From assembly GCA_037501455.1 (NCBI GenBank), contig CM074856.1, positions 99,665,001 to 99,729,000 of the forward strand: a DNA stretch of 64,000 nt. Reading direction: 5' to 3'. Source of the DNA: Lantana camara. Lineage: Eukaryota; Streptophyta; Magnoliopsida; Lamiales; Verbenaceae. Position 1 is the first letter of the stretch. Each line of letters opens with the position of its first letter. Shown piece after piece: positions 35,659-48,771 of the stretch. The translations under genes were made by a program, and so were the position numbers. Below the pieces are notes generated by a model, which was not told the DNA's origin, did no database searches, and worked only from the letters and a program-made list of their open reading frames with translations.

Positions 35659-38600
35659 TGTAACATCCCGATTCTCCAGCTTTCCAGGTACGAACGTCAC
35701 GGGTGTGCTAAGTGCGCATTTAATTATTTAAGCATGCTATTATATGATTTATATGCGTTTTATGACTTGTTTATTTGAGTTTTGTTTGCTTTGGTGTAAC
35801 GGAACTTAAAGGGGGCTAAAGAGCATTTATCGCACGTTGGGTTCCGGGCGGCATATCTTGAGCTCGGGAATTCGGATTCGAATTCCGATGCCTCCATTGG
35901 ACTTGTTTCGGCGATTCGGGTTCGATGGAATAAGCATTGTATTTTTCTAACCCCGTTTACCCTCTCGAATTTTGGCCCGAACCGAACCTCGCGAGCGTAT
36001 AGACCACCTTTCACGGTTTTGAACATAACTTGCTCATTTCTTGACCAAATCAAGTGATTCTTGGGCCCACTTGACTCCAACTCAGCCCTTATCCATCCCA
36101 CTCTCCCTCATTTCGAACCATACACCAAGAGGGAGAGGATTTCAGCTGAAGCAAGGAAGAGAAAGAGAAATCCCGTCACTATTCCAAGCCTTGATATTTT
36201 GAGCTCCAATCTCTTCCATCTTCCATCCAATCTTCAAGGTAAGCATATATTTGGTTTCTCCATCCTTTGGTAGTCATTTTCATCCATGGATTTCAGATTT
36301 TGAGCATGTTTTGCTAGGGTTTTGAGTTAAGAGCTTGAATAGTGTAGAAATATGACTATTTGCTTCCATGCTCTCAAACTTGAATTATTTGCTCTAAGAT
36401 TGATATATATTGTTTCTTTGGGCTTCTTTGTTGCATATTTGTATGAATTCTTGGTTTTTGGTTGTATATTTCTTAAAACTCCATTGTTGGAGCTTAGATG
36501 AGCTTTAATGGCAACTTGTTTTCTACCTTGTTTCATGCTTTGAACTTGAGATATGTGATAGAGCATGTTTATATGAACTTGTACCTTGATTTTCATTGCA
36601 CTTGGTTGAGTTTTGAGGTGGGTTTGATCAATTTTAGTTCCTCCCGTGTTTAGCCCCTGTTTCGGCCATGTTTTGCTGCCCAGAAGGACTACCCGGGCGG
36701 GTAGTTTTTAGTTCAAAAAGTACCCGGGCGGGTACTTCACTCCAGACGATTTTTCTGCACTGTTTTCCCCGGCCGGGTAAATCTGTGTCTTGTTTTTCCC
36801 TGGCCGGGTACCCCCTCATATGGCCTCCGATTGAGCTGATTTTCCGATATGATCAACCTTTTTGAGTCTAGAACAATCTCTGATTGGAAACAACCCAAAA
36901 ATAGTTCTAGATTATGATTTATAATCGTTTTAATTTGGTGTCGCCACTTCGCCGAAATTCTGCATTCGTTCAACTTCAAACCTCCGCCATTTTCGGATAC
37001 ATTTGAACCATGATTCGTGCTATATATCATCGGAAATATCTATGTGTATAGTTTCATTTCCAACAAGCAAAACTCAATTCCCATTTCTGAAACTCAAGAT
37101 ATTTCAGTTTTCGTACAGCTTGTCCTTTTTGGTAAAACTGTCAGCTTTGGCCCAATTTCACACGGAACCCCTTTTTGTCTTCTTATTCCATTTTCTCGTG
37201 TCTTCCCACCTTTGAACCTATTCCTAACTTGTTTTATCATGTTCATGTGTATTTATTATATGCCTTGCATGAGATTCATGAACGTGAAATACATGAGATA
37301 TGTGATTTATATTTTGATTTGATACAATGTGGTCTAAGTGCTATTTCATTGCTTCTCTTACATGCTTTAAGCTTATGTGTGCTTGGGATATGATATGTTT
37401 TGATGTGTTATATGTTTTTTTAGCATGTCATGTGTTTAATTCAAATACCGGTTATGTGATGTGTGCTTAAGGCTCCGAATTTGCTTAAGTGTGAAATGGT
37501 TTTGAGTTGCATTGCATCATTCGCATTCATATGCATTTGCCAAGCGTTTATAAGGTTTATGTTGAGTCTAAGGTTTTAGTTGGTGTTTGTCCTGTTTAAA
37601 GGAGTATCCCGTTGGTGACGAGATTGCTCCGTAGGCATTGGTTCTGTTCCCCGTTTGCCTGGTTTCGTCGTTGAAAGGTGAGGTTAGGTTATAGTTATAC
37701 CCTAATAATATGTGCCCTATATGTTTGCATGTGAGATAAGCTTTTGTATATGTAATGCGTGTGAGTATGAATGATGTGAACATAAGATTAAGATATAAAT
37801 AAGTTATATGAGGTATGAATATGATATAAACATAGGATTAAAAATATGTTAGAATGTTCACATGCTAAGAATCTGGTATGCTATGCAGGTAAATACGCTA
37901 AGCATATGAATATGTTAGAACTATGATTAGGTTAAGCCTCATGTTAAGATATGTTATGTAGGTTTGGATAGGATTTTGTTAGGAACATGTTGGAATATGA
38001 ATAAGTTGTCTTGTGAATAAGTCAGGGTTATGCAATGTTTTATGAATACATTATGTTTATGTATATGCTTCCGCTTATGTTATGTCCTTGAGGCTGTGTA
38101 CCTCCGGTATGATATGCTTTACGCTTATACCTTTTGCTATGCTTTGTGATATGAGATAGGTCGTGGACCTAGTTATGCTCTGATTATGGTAAGATTTTGC
38201 TTCCGATATGTCTGTGTGCGTGATATGCTCCGGGACAGCTTATTTTAGGTCGACGGAGGTTCAGATATGATAAGTTCTGATCTGTTCTGCATCGGGACGG
38301 CTTATTTTAGGTCGACGGATGATGTGTGTGTGCGTTTGGGTTATGTCTGTTTTTCGTTATGTTTAGTTATTTAAGAAATAGTTCGTGAAACGGGAGTGGA
38401 TTCTTAATTAATAAATTTTGGTTGTTTTGGCCTTCGGCCTAACTCTTTTATTCACTATACTTAGTATCACGTGTGAAAATGATATTGGATTGCAAAAACC
38501 ATGCCCCGGTTCATGGACTCCCACCTATGCTATGTGTTGTGCTCCGTATACGTATATACGGGTGAGTGTGTAACCCCTCACTCAGTCTTTGGACTGACCC

Positions 38601-39041
38601 CTCCCATTAAGTTTTTAGTTTGCAGGTTCTGGTCCGTTGGTTCGAGCTAGGCGATTTTGGTTTGCTTTCCTTGGAGTTTTGTCGGTCTAGAGAAGTCTGC
38701 ATTTTGTATTTAGATCATGTTGCATCTGTACGTTTGAAGTTGTAATATGAGTGATGAATTGTATTTGTTACTTTGAGTCCCGTTTTGGAAAGTTCGTGTG
38801 TAATCCGAGTTAAGTGGTTTGTAACCTTAATACTTTGCTTTGTTTAAGTTTGTCTTATGCTTCCGCTTGGTATGGTTTTTGTTTTGCGCACTCTGTTTGA
38901 AGGTTTAGGCCGCCTAACTTACGAAGGTCTTTTGTTTGTCACCCGTTCGCTGGTGCTTGGTATGTGTACGGATTCCCTATTTTGTTACACGTGTCGGGTC
39001 CTAGTGCGGGGGATGTGGCGCCTTACGCTCGGGGTGTTACA
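35659..39041 (+). mobile_element. Solo LTR D (3383 bp)
   Basis: Starts TGTAACATCCCGATTCTCC and ends CGGGGTGTTACA, with TSD CTTTA (35654-35658 and 39042-39046). No interior, hence a solo LTR. It contains a putative donor CAAG|GTAAG near 36239, the palindrome array, a donor AAG|GTGAGG near 37678, tandem GGTCGACGGA phrases near 38250 and 38310, and acceptor TTTGCAG near 38625. About 400 bp after the array is close to element C while the ends are not, suggesting a mosaic. No gene seen. Confidence 0.93.
36690..36810 (+). repeat. Paired-palindrome array, LTR D (2 pairs)
   Basis: TACCCGGGCGGGTA at 36690 and 36721, TCCCCGGCCGGGTA at 36766, TCCCTGGCCGGGTA at 36797. Spacing is 31 and 31 bp; pair starts 76 bp apart. 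Confidence 0.92.
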
Positions 39042-39445
39042 CTTTACATTCTGCATCTTCATTACTTTTGCCTTTTGATTCTAAGGTTATGTATAAGTTT
39101 GTAATATGATTCAAATTTGATATGTGTATGATTAGAATTGCCCTTGCTGGGCCTTACCTTATATCCCAAAACTTGGCCTGTGTGCCCAAGTTTGCATGTG
39201 GCGTGCATGCTTTAATTTCTGCTGGCCCGTGGCCTTGCATGTGTGTATGTTGATCTTGTGCTTCCCCTTCTGGTTTTCGAATTGTTGCGCACTCTATTTC
39301 AGGGTCTAGACCGCCTAGCTTAGGTGTGTTTTATTTGTCACCCGTTCACCATGGCTTGGTGCGTGAGCGGAGCTCCCATTTCGTCACACGTGTCAGGCTA
39401 TGGTGCGGGGGATGTGGTGCTCCTCGCTCGAGGTGCTACACACGT

Positions 39446-40804
39446 GCACTTAAAATTGATCAAGAACATTATGAATGTGTTCTTAGGCTTATGAATGTGT
39501 TCATATTAGCTCATGATCAGATCTAACAAGTTCTAAGTCCATAACACATAGTTAAACTCATAATGTAGCACTTTATGTAACATTAATCATAAAATTAATT
39601 CTAAATAAATTATTCAAGGCATGAATTTAATGAAATAAGATCATGAATATTTAAACATATGAACACACTATATCATATCATAAAGCATGTATTTAATTAA
39701 ATAAAATTCATATATGTTACCACATTTTTCCTAAACTAGCATAAATAGCATATATTTCATAAAATAAATTCCTAAAGCATAATTTAATTAATCCTAGGCA
39801 TGCTATGACTATATTATACTAAGAACATTATATAAAGAATGAAATAATAAAAGAAAAACACCCCTTAATGAGGGAGAGAAGGGGCTGCCGTGAGTGACCA
39901 AGGGAGAGTGAGTGAGTTGTGTGAATTTTGTGAACGAGCTCTAAGGTATTTATAGGTATGAATTAGGGGCTTATGTTGCAATTTCTAAAATTTATGAGAG
40001 ATGTGGACGATTTCTAACCCACATTTTTGTATGGTATTTTTGTAAGAAATGTGGAATATTTCTAATTCACACAAGTATATGGTATTCTTGTAGGAAATGT
40101 GGAAGAGTTATATTCATTTATTTAACCTTTCTATTTTTAGAAGGGTGATGTCATGAATGATGTCATAGTGAATAAAAATAAATATAAAAAATATAAAATT
40201 TATTCAAGAGTCGAGAGACGAGAACTTGAAGTGGCAAAAATAATAAAAGAATGAGTGAAAAATGAGCTTTGTTATGATTGTAAATGTGTGACGTTCAAGT
40301 TTCTTGTTTGAAAATTATATACGTTAGAGATGATGAAAATCATGGTAAATTATATAAACGAAGCTATGATAAAGTTTAAATATTGGGAAAATTATCATAG
40401 CTTAGAGAAAAATTCAAGAAACGTTTTGAGTAAAATTTTGAATATTAAATGAAAGCTAATTGTTTAAAATAGAATAATAATTTTTAAAAGGGAAGTGCGT
40501 GAAAATTCATAAAATAATTCAAGGATCGTTTTAACTATAATATTATATAAGAAAAATGTTAGAATTCGGAAATCCCGCAGTTGGGCAAAACTAGGGTTTT
40601 ATGACCGGTTTTGGTTACTACGGGAGTTACGATGAGAATAAAGGTTTGGGAATGATATAAAAATTCATAAACTTTCATAATGATTCATTTGAGCCCAATA
40701 TTGGATAGGTAAAGGTGGCTCGAAAAATTTCTACGTTTAGGAATGAATAGTGACTACGGACTTTAGAAGGAATTCTTCTTGGCCCCGAAATCCTGGATGT
40801 TACA
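39446..40804 (-). mobile_element. LTR-like unit H, right fragment with LTR start
   Basis: Read on the minus strand, 40804 begins TGTAACATCCAGGATTTCGG, an LTR start that breaks the gag of C' after its 12th codon. The unit continues leftwards in 15788-16825 and 1834-1936 and leaves the window. It is AT-rich and carries a canonical TATA box with a CT-rich leader to its left (39840-39910). Whether it is a solo LTR or a full element cannot be seen. Confidence 0.65.
39945..39956 (-). promoter_or_regulatory. TATA box of unit H
   Basis: CCTATAAATACC on the minus strand, followed by a CACTCACTCTCCC-type leader to the left. Initiation would be expected near 39915-39925. Confidence 0.6.
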
Positions 40805-41113
40805 GGATGGTTGACCAAAATCTTCTCGACGTGGTGGTATCCTGAAAATCCCACAACTAGAGTATAGATATATGCATGCCGGTTAGTACGTGAGGATGGC
40901 ACATAATTAAATTAAGTAAGAGCAACTGGGAAAAATGCAATGCATCACGTAAGATAAAATTAACAAAATGATAAAATTCAAACGTATAGCATATTGAATC
41001 ATGATGCAAATGCAAGCACATAACCACATTGTCCTATGCCGTTCGACTTAAACTAACGCAACACAACTCTGAGCCCTGGTTTTACAACCCAGAGCTCTGA
41101 TACCACTTTAGGA
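40805..41113 (-). mobile_element. Element C' leader: primer site and gag start
   Basis: On the minus strand, the primer site (plus-strand GCTCTGATACCA, 41094-41105) follows the LTR. A 250-bp leader parallels that of element C (TTATGTGCCATCCTCA, CATGCATATATCTATA). After TTTTCAGG the gag start reads ATA instead of ATG (40838-40840). The next eleven codons, PPRREDFGQPS, resemble the gag start of C. Unit H then interrupts it, so the rest of C' is beyond the left edge. Confidence 0.85.
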
Positions 41114-44100
41114 TGTAGCACCCCGCACGGTGGGTCACCACATTCCCCGCACCTAAGCCCAATCCACATACGAGTTGGGAAACCCGTACATGAATCAACC
41201 AGAGGCGAACGGGAGACCGACAGACACTCACCTAAGCTAGGCAGAACGTAGACCCTGCCAGTTAAAACAAATTTCAGAACACATGCGTACGCAGAAGCGA
41301 TGCCATACATTCAAACAATAAAAAAAAAACACAAGCAACAAGTGACGGGTTCAACTAGCATAAATACTTAACCCCGAATAACAACATAAATCATAAAACA
41401 CACGGGTTCAAAACTGTCCCTAGTAGCCTGTCCCGAAATCAAATGTATAACTTAACAAAGCTTACATGGCAAATTAACATACTTATACAAAATGCTAATA
41501 AAATTAATGCAATAGACTCGAACAAGACAAAGACTTGACAGACTCCAAGGACTCGACATGGCGCCTAGCACAAACTCCACGCTACACCTGCACACTAAAA
41601 ACAGAAGGGGAGAGGGGCCAGTCAGATGGACTGAGTGAGGGGGCTACCGCACACCAACACATATGTACATATAGAGCAAAACACGTATTAAACAAAAGAC
41701 TGTGAACCGGCATTAGGGATTTACATACCAAAGCCATTTTCCAAAAAGAGCTTAGATTTATACATATCTTCATATCTTATTAAGTTTGAAAACTCGTAAG
41801 GATTCATATATATATTCAAAGAACTCATATGGATTTATATTAAAACTCATAGGGATTCATATTGAAACTCATGAAGATTCATAATTAAAACTCATAAGAA
41901 TTCTTATATTCAGATCGATTCATAGTTGAACGTAGAAATCTCATATTGAAAACAAACTTTCCTATCCCATTTCATAATCAACATAATAAAACAACCTTAA
42001 ATTACCCGGCAAGTACGGGTCAACTCTACCTCTTAAGAAAAAAAAAATACATAAGAAACATAATGAAATATAAATACATAAAATTCGTAAGACTCATATT
42101 CTCGTATTCCATCCACCTTCTCCGGAAGTCTGCACCTGGGTTACGGGCCCACATCGTGCAACTCGATACCTATACGTGGGGTAGCAATCCCGTAATGTAC
42201 CTTAAGGAGCACGTGCACAGGCTTAACCCGGTGGCCCAACACCACCTCAGGCGTTCTTACCCACGCCTCCGGGGCCCAGGGATTCATAAGATTCGTAAGG
42301 AAACAAAAGACTCATAAGAAACATACCTAACTTGTGAAACCTAGAAACATACGATTCATACTTAAGAAACATACCTTACCATGCAACTCGGCATATGCTA
42401 TACAAGTACCTCTCCGTGTCTTCCAAATCCATATGATGCTGAGGGAGACCCACAGTTTCATTGACACTACATGATTTGGAGCATAGCCTCGTTGCAAAAC
42501 CATTTTAAGCTTATATACGCCCATACGTATAATTTCAGAAGAATTCATATTAAATCGAATTAACAAGATTAATAATGTATCATAAGATACATATTTAGTA
42601 TATATATAATAGTATATTCGCATGCGGGCTTGAAAACGAGAACATAGGGTTATAGGTCGCACTAACTAAAAAAAAACAAACCTAAACCTCACCTCACCGA
42701 CGTGGCCAAGAACAGATAAATGATTCACCCCGGAATCAACTCGGATCGCGAAACACCACCCCGGGTGCACCTGGGTAAACTGAAGATAAAATCTAAGACT
42801 TAGACTCGAGGATGAACCACATAGACGTACTGCTTATGCGTAAGCACTTAAGAGATGCAAACACTTAGGCAAAACTCATATTCAAATCAATTCATGCAAG
42901 AAGTGTGAAAACACACATATCGTAGCTTAAAACATCATAATATGCATTAAATCTTGTTCATGTGCACAATTAATGCGTAATGAAACACGTAAACACCTAA
43001 CAAAACGCATATACGATTCATGCAAATAATTCAAATTATTTAAGAAACATAAAATGCATAAAAGAACAAATACATACACACACACATGCTAAAATAAGTT
43101 ATGAATAAGTTCGGAGGTGGGAAGATACGAGAAAAATGGAATAAGAACACAAAAAGCGGTTCCGAGTGAAATTGGGCCAAAGCTGACAGTTATTCTGAAA
43201 TGGGCAAGCTGTATGAAAACAAGAATGTTGAGTTTCTGGAATGGGAATTGAGTTTTGCTTATTGGAAATGAAACTAGACACATAGATCTTTCCGATGATA
43301 TATGACACGAATCATGGTTCAAAGGGATCCGAAAATGGCGGAGGTTTGAAGTTTAGCGAATGCAGAATTTCGACGAAGTGGAGACACCAAATTAAAATGA
43401 TTATATCTCACAATCTAGAGCGAATTTTGGGTTGATTCCAATTGGAGATTGTTCTAGACTAAAATAGGTTGATCGTGTCCAAAAATTAGCTCAATCGGAG
43501 GTCGTATGAGGGGATACCCGGCCGGGGAAAATACAAAGGAAAATTTACCTGGCTGGGGGAAAAAGAGTGCAGAAAACCCTAAAGTACCCGCCCGGGTACT
43601 TTTTAGTTCAAAATCTACCCACCCGGGGAGTCATTCTGGACAGCAAAAACATAACAGAAATAGGGGAATACCAGGGAGGAACCGAAGTTTGCAAGTCCAC
43701 CTTCAAACTCAACCAAATGCAATGAAAATCAAGGCACAAGTTCATGTAAACATGCTCTATCACATATCTTAAATTCAAGGCATGAAATGAGCTAGAAAAC
43801 AAGTTACCATTCTCATGGTTTTCAAGCTCCATCAATGCAGTTATATGCAATTCTCACCCAACAACCAAAATTCCATCAAATAAACACCAAATGAGCTTAA
43901 GGAAACATTATGTCTTAGTCTTAGGTCAAGTAGTTGAAGAATGAAAGAATGGATCAAAATTTTCATATAAATGCCATTATTCATCATCTCTTCCAAGTCC
44001 AAGATTTCAAGCCAAGAAAATGGAATTTAATCGAATAGAAATGAAGTACTCGAAGAGGAAAATTCACCTCTTACCTTAGATTGTTGATCAGGCGAGAACT

Positions 44101-44624
44101 GGAGATGGAATCTTGAGGTCAAGGTGTGGGAGTGGGAAAACCCTTCTTTCTCCTCTTCTTGTTTCCAACGTGAGAACTGGAAGAGGGATAGCTGATTTTC
44201 ACCTCTTTTAAGAGCCAAAAAGGGTAGGGTCAAGTGAAAACGGGTCGGGTCAAAAAGATCCGGTCCAAACGGATCGGATTTTAAAATGGTAGGGCTATCA
44301 AACGGCTTTAGAAAATAAGAAGGGGTTAATTCATCGAGTCCGAATCACCGAAACGAACTTAATGACAAGGTTGGAATTCACATTCGAATTCCCGAGCTCA
44401 AGGTAACCACGAAGGCACAAACACCCTAATTTACAATTAGGTCCTTAAATGGTAATTATTGGACGATTGAATCCAAGAACATTAATTAAGTTCTATTGCG
44501 CACATAATTAAATAATTTACAAATTAACACATAAGGCATACGAATTACACATAAGTCACGAAATTACGGAATTAAACTCTCCTGTAACGTCGTACCTGGA
44601 TTACCGAGAAGACGGGGTGTCACA
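41114..44624 (-). mobile_element. Element C' 5' LTR (3511 bp)
   Basis: Same family as element C, opposite orientation. At the right edge it starts TGTGACACCCCGTCTTCTCG (minus strand); at the left edge it ends GGGGTGCTACA. It is flanked on the right by ACTCC (44625-44629), which belongs to the interrupted copia-2 integrase. It keeps the long GGGCCC/CCCAGG block (42125-42280). No coding sequence. Confidence 0.92.
43515..43629 (-). repeat. Paired-palindrome array, C' LTR (2 pairs)
   Basis: On the plus strand: TACCCGGCCGGGGA at 43515, TACCTGGCTGGGGA at 43546, TACCCGCCCGGGTA at 43585, TACCCACCCGGGGA at 43616. Spacing is 31 and 31 bp; pair starts 70 bp apart. Confidence 0.9.
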
Positions 44625-46772
44625 ACTCCTTCGAGAACTCCTCAATTAAATGGAGTTTCGGAGAGAAGGAACATGACCCTACTTGATATGGTTCGTTCCA
44701 TTATGAGTTTCACTGAATTGCCACCTTCATTCTGGGGTTATGCCCTATAATCAGCAGTTAAGATTCTGAATCTTGTTCTCTCCAAATCTGCACCCAAAAC
44801 CCCATTTGAGATGTGGTTTAGCAAAACCGTAACTATTCTTACTTAAGAATTTGGGGTTGTCCTGCTTACGTGAAGAGGACAGTGGGAGATAAACTTGAAG
44901 CTAGATCAAGCTTATGTAACTTTGTAGGATATCCTAAAGAGTCGACAGGATATTATTTCTACGATCCTCTTGAACAAAAGGTCTTTGTGTCAAGAAATGC
45001 TACTTTTCTTGAGGACTCGTTCCTTAAAGAAAAGAAAGACAAGGTCGCAGAACACGTAGAGGTTCGAGACCAAGGTCCCACACCAAATTTGGAGACTAAC
45101 GTCCCTCAGCCAATCGTAAAGAGTGATACACGTGAGAATCCTCCTCAAATAAAACGTTCTAAACGTATTCCTAGACAACCAGAGAGATGGTATGGCTTTC
45201 TACACCAAACATCTCAAATGGATAATGATTCATTAACTTATGAGGAGGCACTGTTAGATTCAGACTCTGACCAGTGGATTCCATGTACTCTAATCATGTT
45301 TGGACCTTGGTTGATCCACCTGATGGGATTAGGCCCATAGGTGCAAATGGATATATAAGCGCAAGCTTGGAGTAGATGGAAGTGTGGCAGCCTTTAAAAC
45401 AAGATTAGTTGCTAAAATTTTCACTCAAACACCAGGTGTAGACTTTGATGAAACCTTCTCCCCGGTTGCAATACAAAAGTCCATTTGGATCTTGCTTGCC
45501 ATTGCTCCATATTATGACTATGAGATATGGCAAATGGATGTGAAAACTGAGTTTCTCAATGGAGATATTGACAAAGACAATTACTTGGAGCAACCCATAG
45601 GTTTCATATTCAGTGGGAGCGAACAAAAGGTTTGTAAGTTCCAAAGATCAATCTATGAATTGAAACAAGCGTCTAGGAATTGGAACATTCAATTTGATGA
45701 AGCAGTCAAATCGTTTGGCTTTATTCAAAATCAGAATGAGTCCTGCGTATACAAGAAAGAATTGGAAACCTCGGTTCAATTTCTGATACTTTATGTAGAT
45801 GACATCATTCTCATTGGGAATGCGAAGGATGACATGAAAGTAATAAAGTCTTGGTTATCGAACCAATTTGAGATGAAGGATCTTGGTGATACATCCTACA
45901 TTCTCGGGATAAAGATCCATCGGGATAGATCTAGGAGATTGTTAGGATTATCACAGTCGGTTTACATAGATAAAATACTAAAGAGATTTAGTATGGAAGA
46001 ATCCAAACATGGAAAACTTCCAATGGGCCCGGGAACAGTTCTTTCGAAGAAGTGTCCCAAGACTATACTTGAAAAGTCCAGGATGTCCAAACTTCCATAT
46101 GGATCAGCTATAGGAAGCATAATGTATGCGATCCTATGTTCTCGACCGGATATGGCTTATGCACTTAGCGTGACTAGCCGATTCTAATCTGACCCTGGTG
46201 AAGGTCACTGGACTGCTATAAAGAACATCCTCAAGTACTTGCGAAGAACTAAGGATTTGTTCTTGGTTTACGGAGGCCAGCAAGATCTTGTCATTAGAGA
46301 ATATTGTGATGCAAGCTTTGCATCAGATATGGATGACTTCAAATCCATGTCAGGATACATATTCTGCCTGAACGGCAGAGCAGTGATTTGGAAAAGTTCC
46401 AAGCAAGTGACCACTGCAGATTCGACCACTGAGGCCGAATACTTAGCTACAAATAATGCAGCTAAGGAAGGCGTTTGGGTAAGAAACTTCATCCACGAGC
46501 TAGGTGTAGTTCCTAGCATTAAAGACCCCGTTATAGTGTTTTGTGACAACACTGGGGCGGTTGCTCAAGCAAGAGAACCAAGATCTCACCAAAGGACCAA
46601 GCACATTTTGAGGAAGTATCACTTAATCCGTGATATCATCAAGAGAGGAGGTGTGCAAATTGAAAGGGTCACATCGAAAGAGAACATGATAGATCCACTT
46701 ACTAAAGCCCATAGTCAACAGGCTTTCGAAGGACATCTTCAGAAGATGGGTCTTAGATTAGCATTTGAGTGA
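44625..46772 (+). pseudogene. gag-pol: Copia-2 pol: integrase C-terminus, RT, RNase H
   Basis: Opens with the integrase segment TPQLNGVSERRN. A TAA near 44748 and frame breaks near 44825 and 45290-45380 follow. RT reads QMDVKTEFLNGDIDKDNY, where copia proteins have AFLNG, and YVDD at 45792-45803. A TAA at 46185-46187 replaces an expected Gln just after TSRF. RNase H shows YCDASFASDMDD, TEAEYLA and DNTGAVAQAREP, ending near HLQKMGLRLAFE at 46772. More damaged than copia-1, consistent with its deeper nesting level. Confidence 0.9.
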
Positions 46773-46794
46773 CTTTGACGGGCAAGTGGGAGAT

Positions 46795-48771
46795 TGTTAG
46801 GAATAGTGCCCTTAAAGCAGATGTTTGCTTTACTATTTCCTTATAAAATCGCAAACAGTCTTTGAATAAAAAATGAGATGATTTTGTTCATAGTTAATCA
46901 CTTCTTTATGTGCTTATTTATGTCTGTTTGGGTTGACTGTGTTTTGCATGTATTGAACTCCCCTAATCCGATGAGGCCGTTAAGAACTTTGTCGTTATGG
47001 GAACAACACATGAAACAAATTCTTAACTCCATAGACGAGGATTAGAAACTTCTCCAAGTCAATGAGTCCGACAGACAGTGGGTGTCGACCTTGGCTCTAC
47101 AGAGTGATAAGTGCATATGTTGATGCGTTTATGATACATAAGGGTAATTGTTACAAGAACTTCATCACTGAGATGTCCCGTGTGAGAACATTCCTAAATG
47201 GGAAAGGAGGTTTCCTGAAACTTCCAGATTAGGAAATATCTCACAGGTCAATGACGTGATTCATTAATCCTTAAACTTGAGATTCTGTAACGTCTCATAT
47301 GAGCTAACTCTGTAATCTTTGACATAGGCTCAAAAGGGTGTCGCCATATAGACACCTGAACTACGGCCTATGTTGGGATTACACAAGTGGCATATGTAGA
47401 ATTAGTAGAATCGATAAAGGACCTACACTTGTTAAGAACAAGAATGATCTCTTACTGATTGAGTTGGTTGTAGTCCATTAAACATTAAACCCTTGGCCAA
47501 GGTGGATAAAAGATCAAGACATCTAGAAAATGGGGTTTTCTAGGATTGAGATCGAAATGGATATGAAACGAACTTAACTTTAAAGATCAAGAATATTTGG
47601 GCTCTGAGAATTTTCCCATTCCTTAGTTCTTGATTGAGAGATAGAGTTGTAGGAGGATCGTATTTCACTGATTATCATTGATAGAAAGGTTCTTCGATTC
47701 ATTTCGTTATTCGGCTAGGGGTCGCACACCAATTGCTAGATTACGGTAGTGTGATATGTGAAGTGATTAATTAATTAGGGAATTAATTAATTGCTGTCAC
47801 TGCTAATCGAATAATGAACCTAAAGGGTCACACACAAATGCCAGAACACGATGGTCATGGTAGGATGTTAATATGATTAACAAAGGAACAAAATAGTTGA
47901 TCGAAACGAAGCAAAACACGTGGGCATTACCATGTGTCTATGACACATGACTGCCACGTGTCACGCAAGCCTGCGTGGCTGCCACGTGTCGTGTAAACGT
48001 GGCACGTGCGTGGCTTCGTGCGTATGATTATTTCACACGCGAATTCTTTTCTAGAAATTAATTTATTAAAGTGAAATTAATTAATTTTAGTCTTTTGATT
48101 TATTTTGAATTAATTTTTAAGACTATTCTCAAATAAACTTAACCCAATAAATAATTAATTGGGAATTAAATTATTTATTGAATATTGACTTTTAACTTGA
48201 GGAAAGTTGAAAAGACCAACTTCCTATTGGAAGAAAAAGAAGTTTTCTATTGCTAGACTTGGAGAATAAGTTAAGACCTTATTATTCCAGTTAAATTAAA
48301 AAATTATATGAGTTAATTAGTGAGCAAGAAAAGAAGCCCACTAGGGTTATGAGAACCCTAGGGAATTTCGAACCCCTAGTATTTATTCAAGGGTGGGTGC
48401 TTCTCTTATTCTTTAGACCAACACTCACGAAGTGTTACGTTTTTGAGAAAATCCAAAAGAAAAGTTTTCAAAGCAAAAATTATCCTAGACTTAATACAAG
48501 CCATAGAACTAGCATTCTCACTCTCTTGATCGTGTTCTAGGTCTGATGTGGATACGCTTTGGAGGGCTTCTACTTTGGAGTCTAATTCGAAGGCCGTTCG
48601 AGGGATTCCTCTTGAAGGGTGTTCGTTATGCGGTAACGACATCACTAGAAAGCTTCTAACTCAGTAAGTTTCAAAACACCCAACGTTACAGTACGAAAAT
48701 TGCAAGACAACGATTAATCGTTTGGAAAAATTTTAAACTTCCGCTGCTCTACTCTTTCGTGTTTTCCAACA
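46795..48771 (+). repeat. Copia-2 3' LTR (1977 bp)
   Basis: Preceded by GGCAAGTGGGAGAT (PPT); starts TGTTAGGAATAGTGCCC and ends GTTTTCCAACA. No transcript features beyond the ACGTG cluster could be assigned. Confidence 0.92.
47916..48020 (+). promoter_or_regulatory. ACGTG cluster in copia-2 LTR
   Basis: Several CACGTG/ACGTGT-type sites (near 47917, 47954, 47982, 47997, 48003) with two GCCACGTGTC copies. The position corresponds to the copia-1 array, although the sequence around it has diverged. A G-box/ABRE-like promoter is inferred. Confidence 0.55.

Larger units (their letters stand above)
16826..39440 (+). mobile_element. Element C: gag-only long-LTR retrotransposon with two nested insertions
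   Basis: Bounded by TSD CACGT (16821-16825 and 39441-39445). Components are the 5' LTR, primer site, gag split by copia-1, about 1.7 kb of non-coding DNA, hairpin and PPT, and a 3' LTR split by solo LTR D. After removing the guests, no pol domain remains, so it is non-autonomous like LARD1 and TR-GAG2. The LTR copies differ by large deletions and many substitutions, so this insertion is older than LARD1. Confidence 0.92.
32551..39440 (+). repeat. Element C 3' LTR, interrupted by solo LTR D
   Basis: Own sequence is 32551-35658 plus 39047-39440, about 3.5 kb. It starts TGTGACACCCCGTCTTCTCG and ends GAGGTGCTACA. It preserves the GGGCCC/CCCACG block (34905-35070) missing from the 5' LTR. The guest D sits about 50 bp after GTGCTAGGCGGCGG. 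Confidence 0.92.
44625..48771 (+). mobile_element. Copia-2: 3' part of a Ty1/copia element
   Basis: Starts inside integrase where C' inserted, and runs through RT and RNase H to the 3' LTR. Related to copia-1 at domain level, but the LTR has diverged strongly. It is itself inserted in gypsy element G; the right flank GAGAC (48772-48776) is the expected TSD, with the partner outside the window. Confidence 0.92.

Noticed and set aside
39446..40804. Single-copy plant gene promoter (clean TATA box on the minus strand)
   Set aside because: The unit starts with an LTR-type TGTAACATCC end that breaks the gag of C', and no coding exon follows the TATA box in any visible part, so an LTR promoter is the simpler reading.
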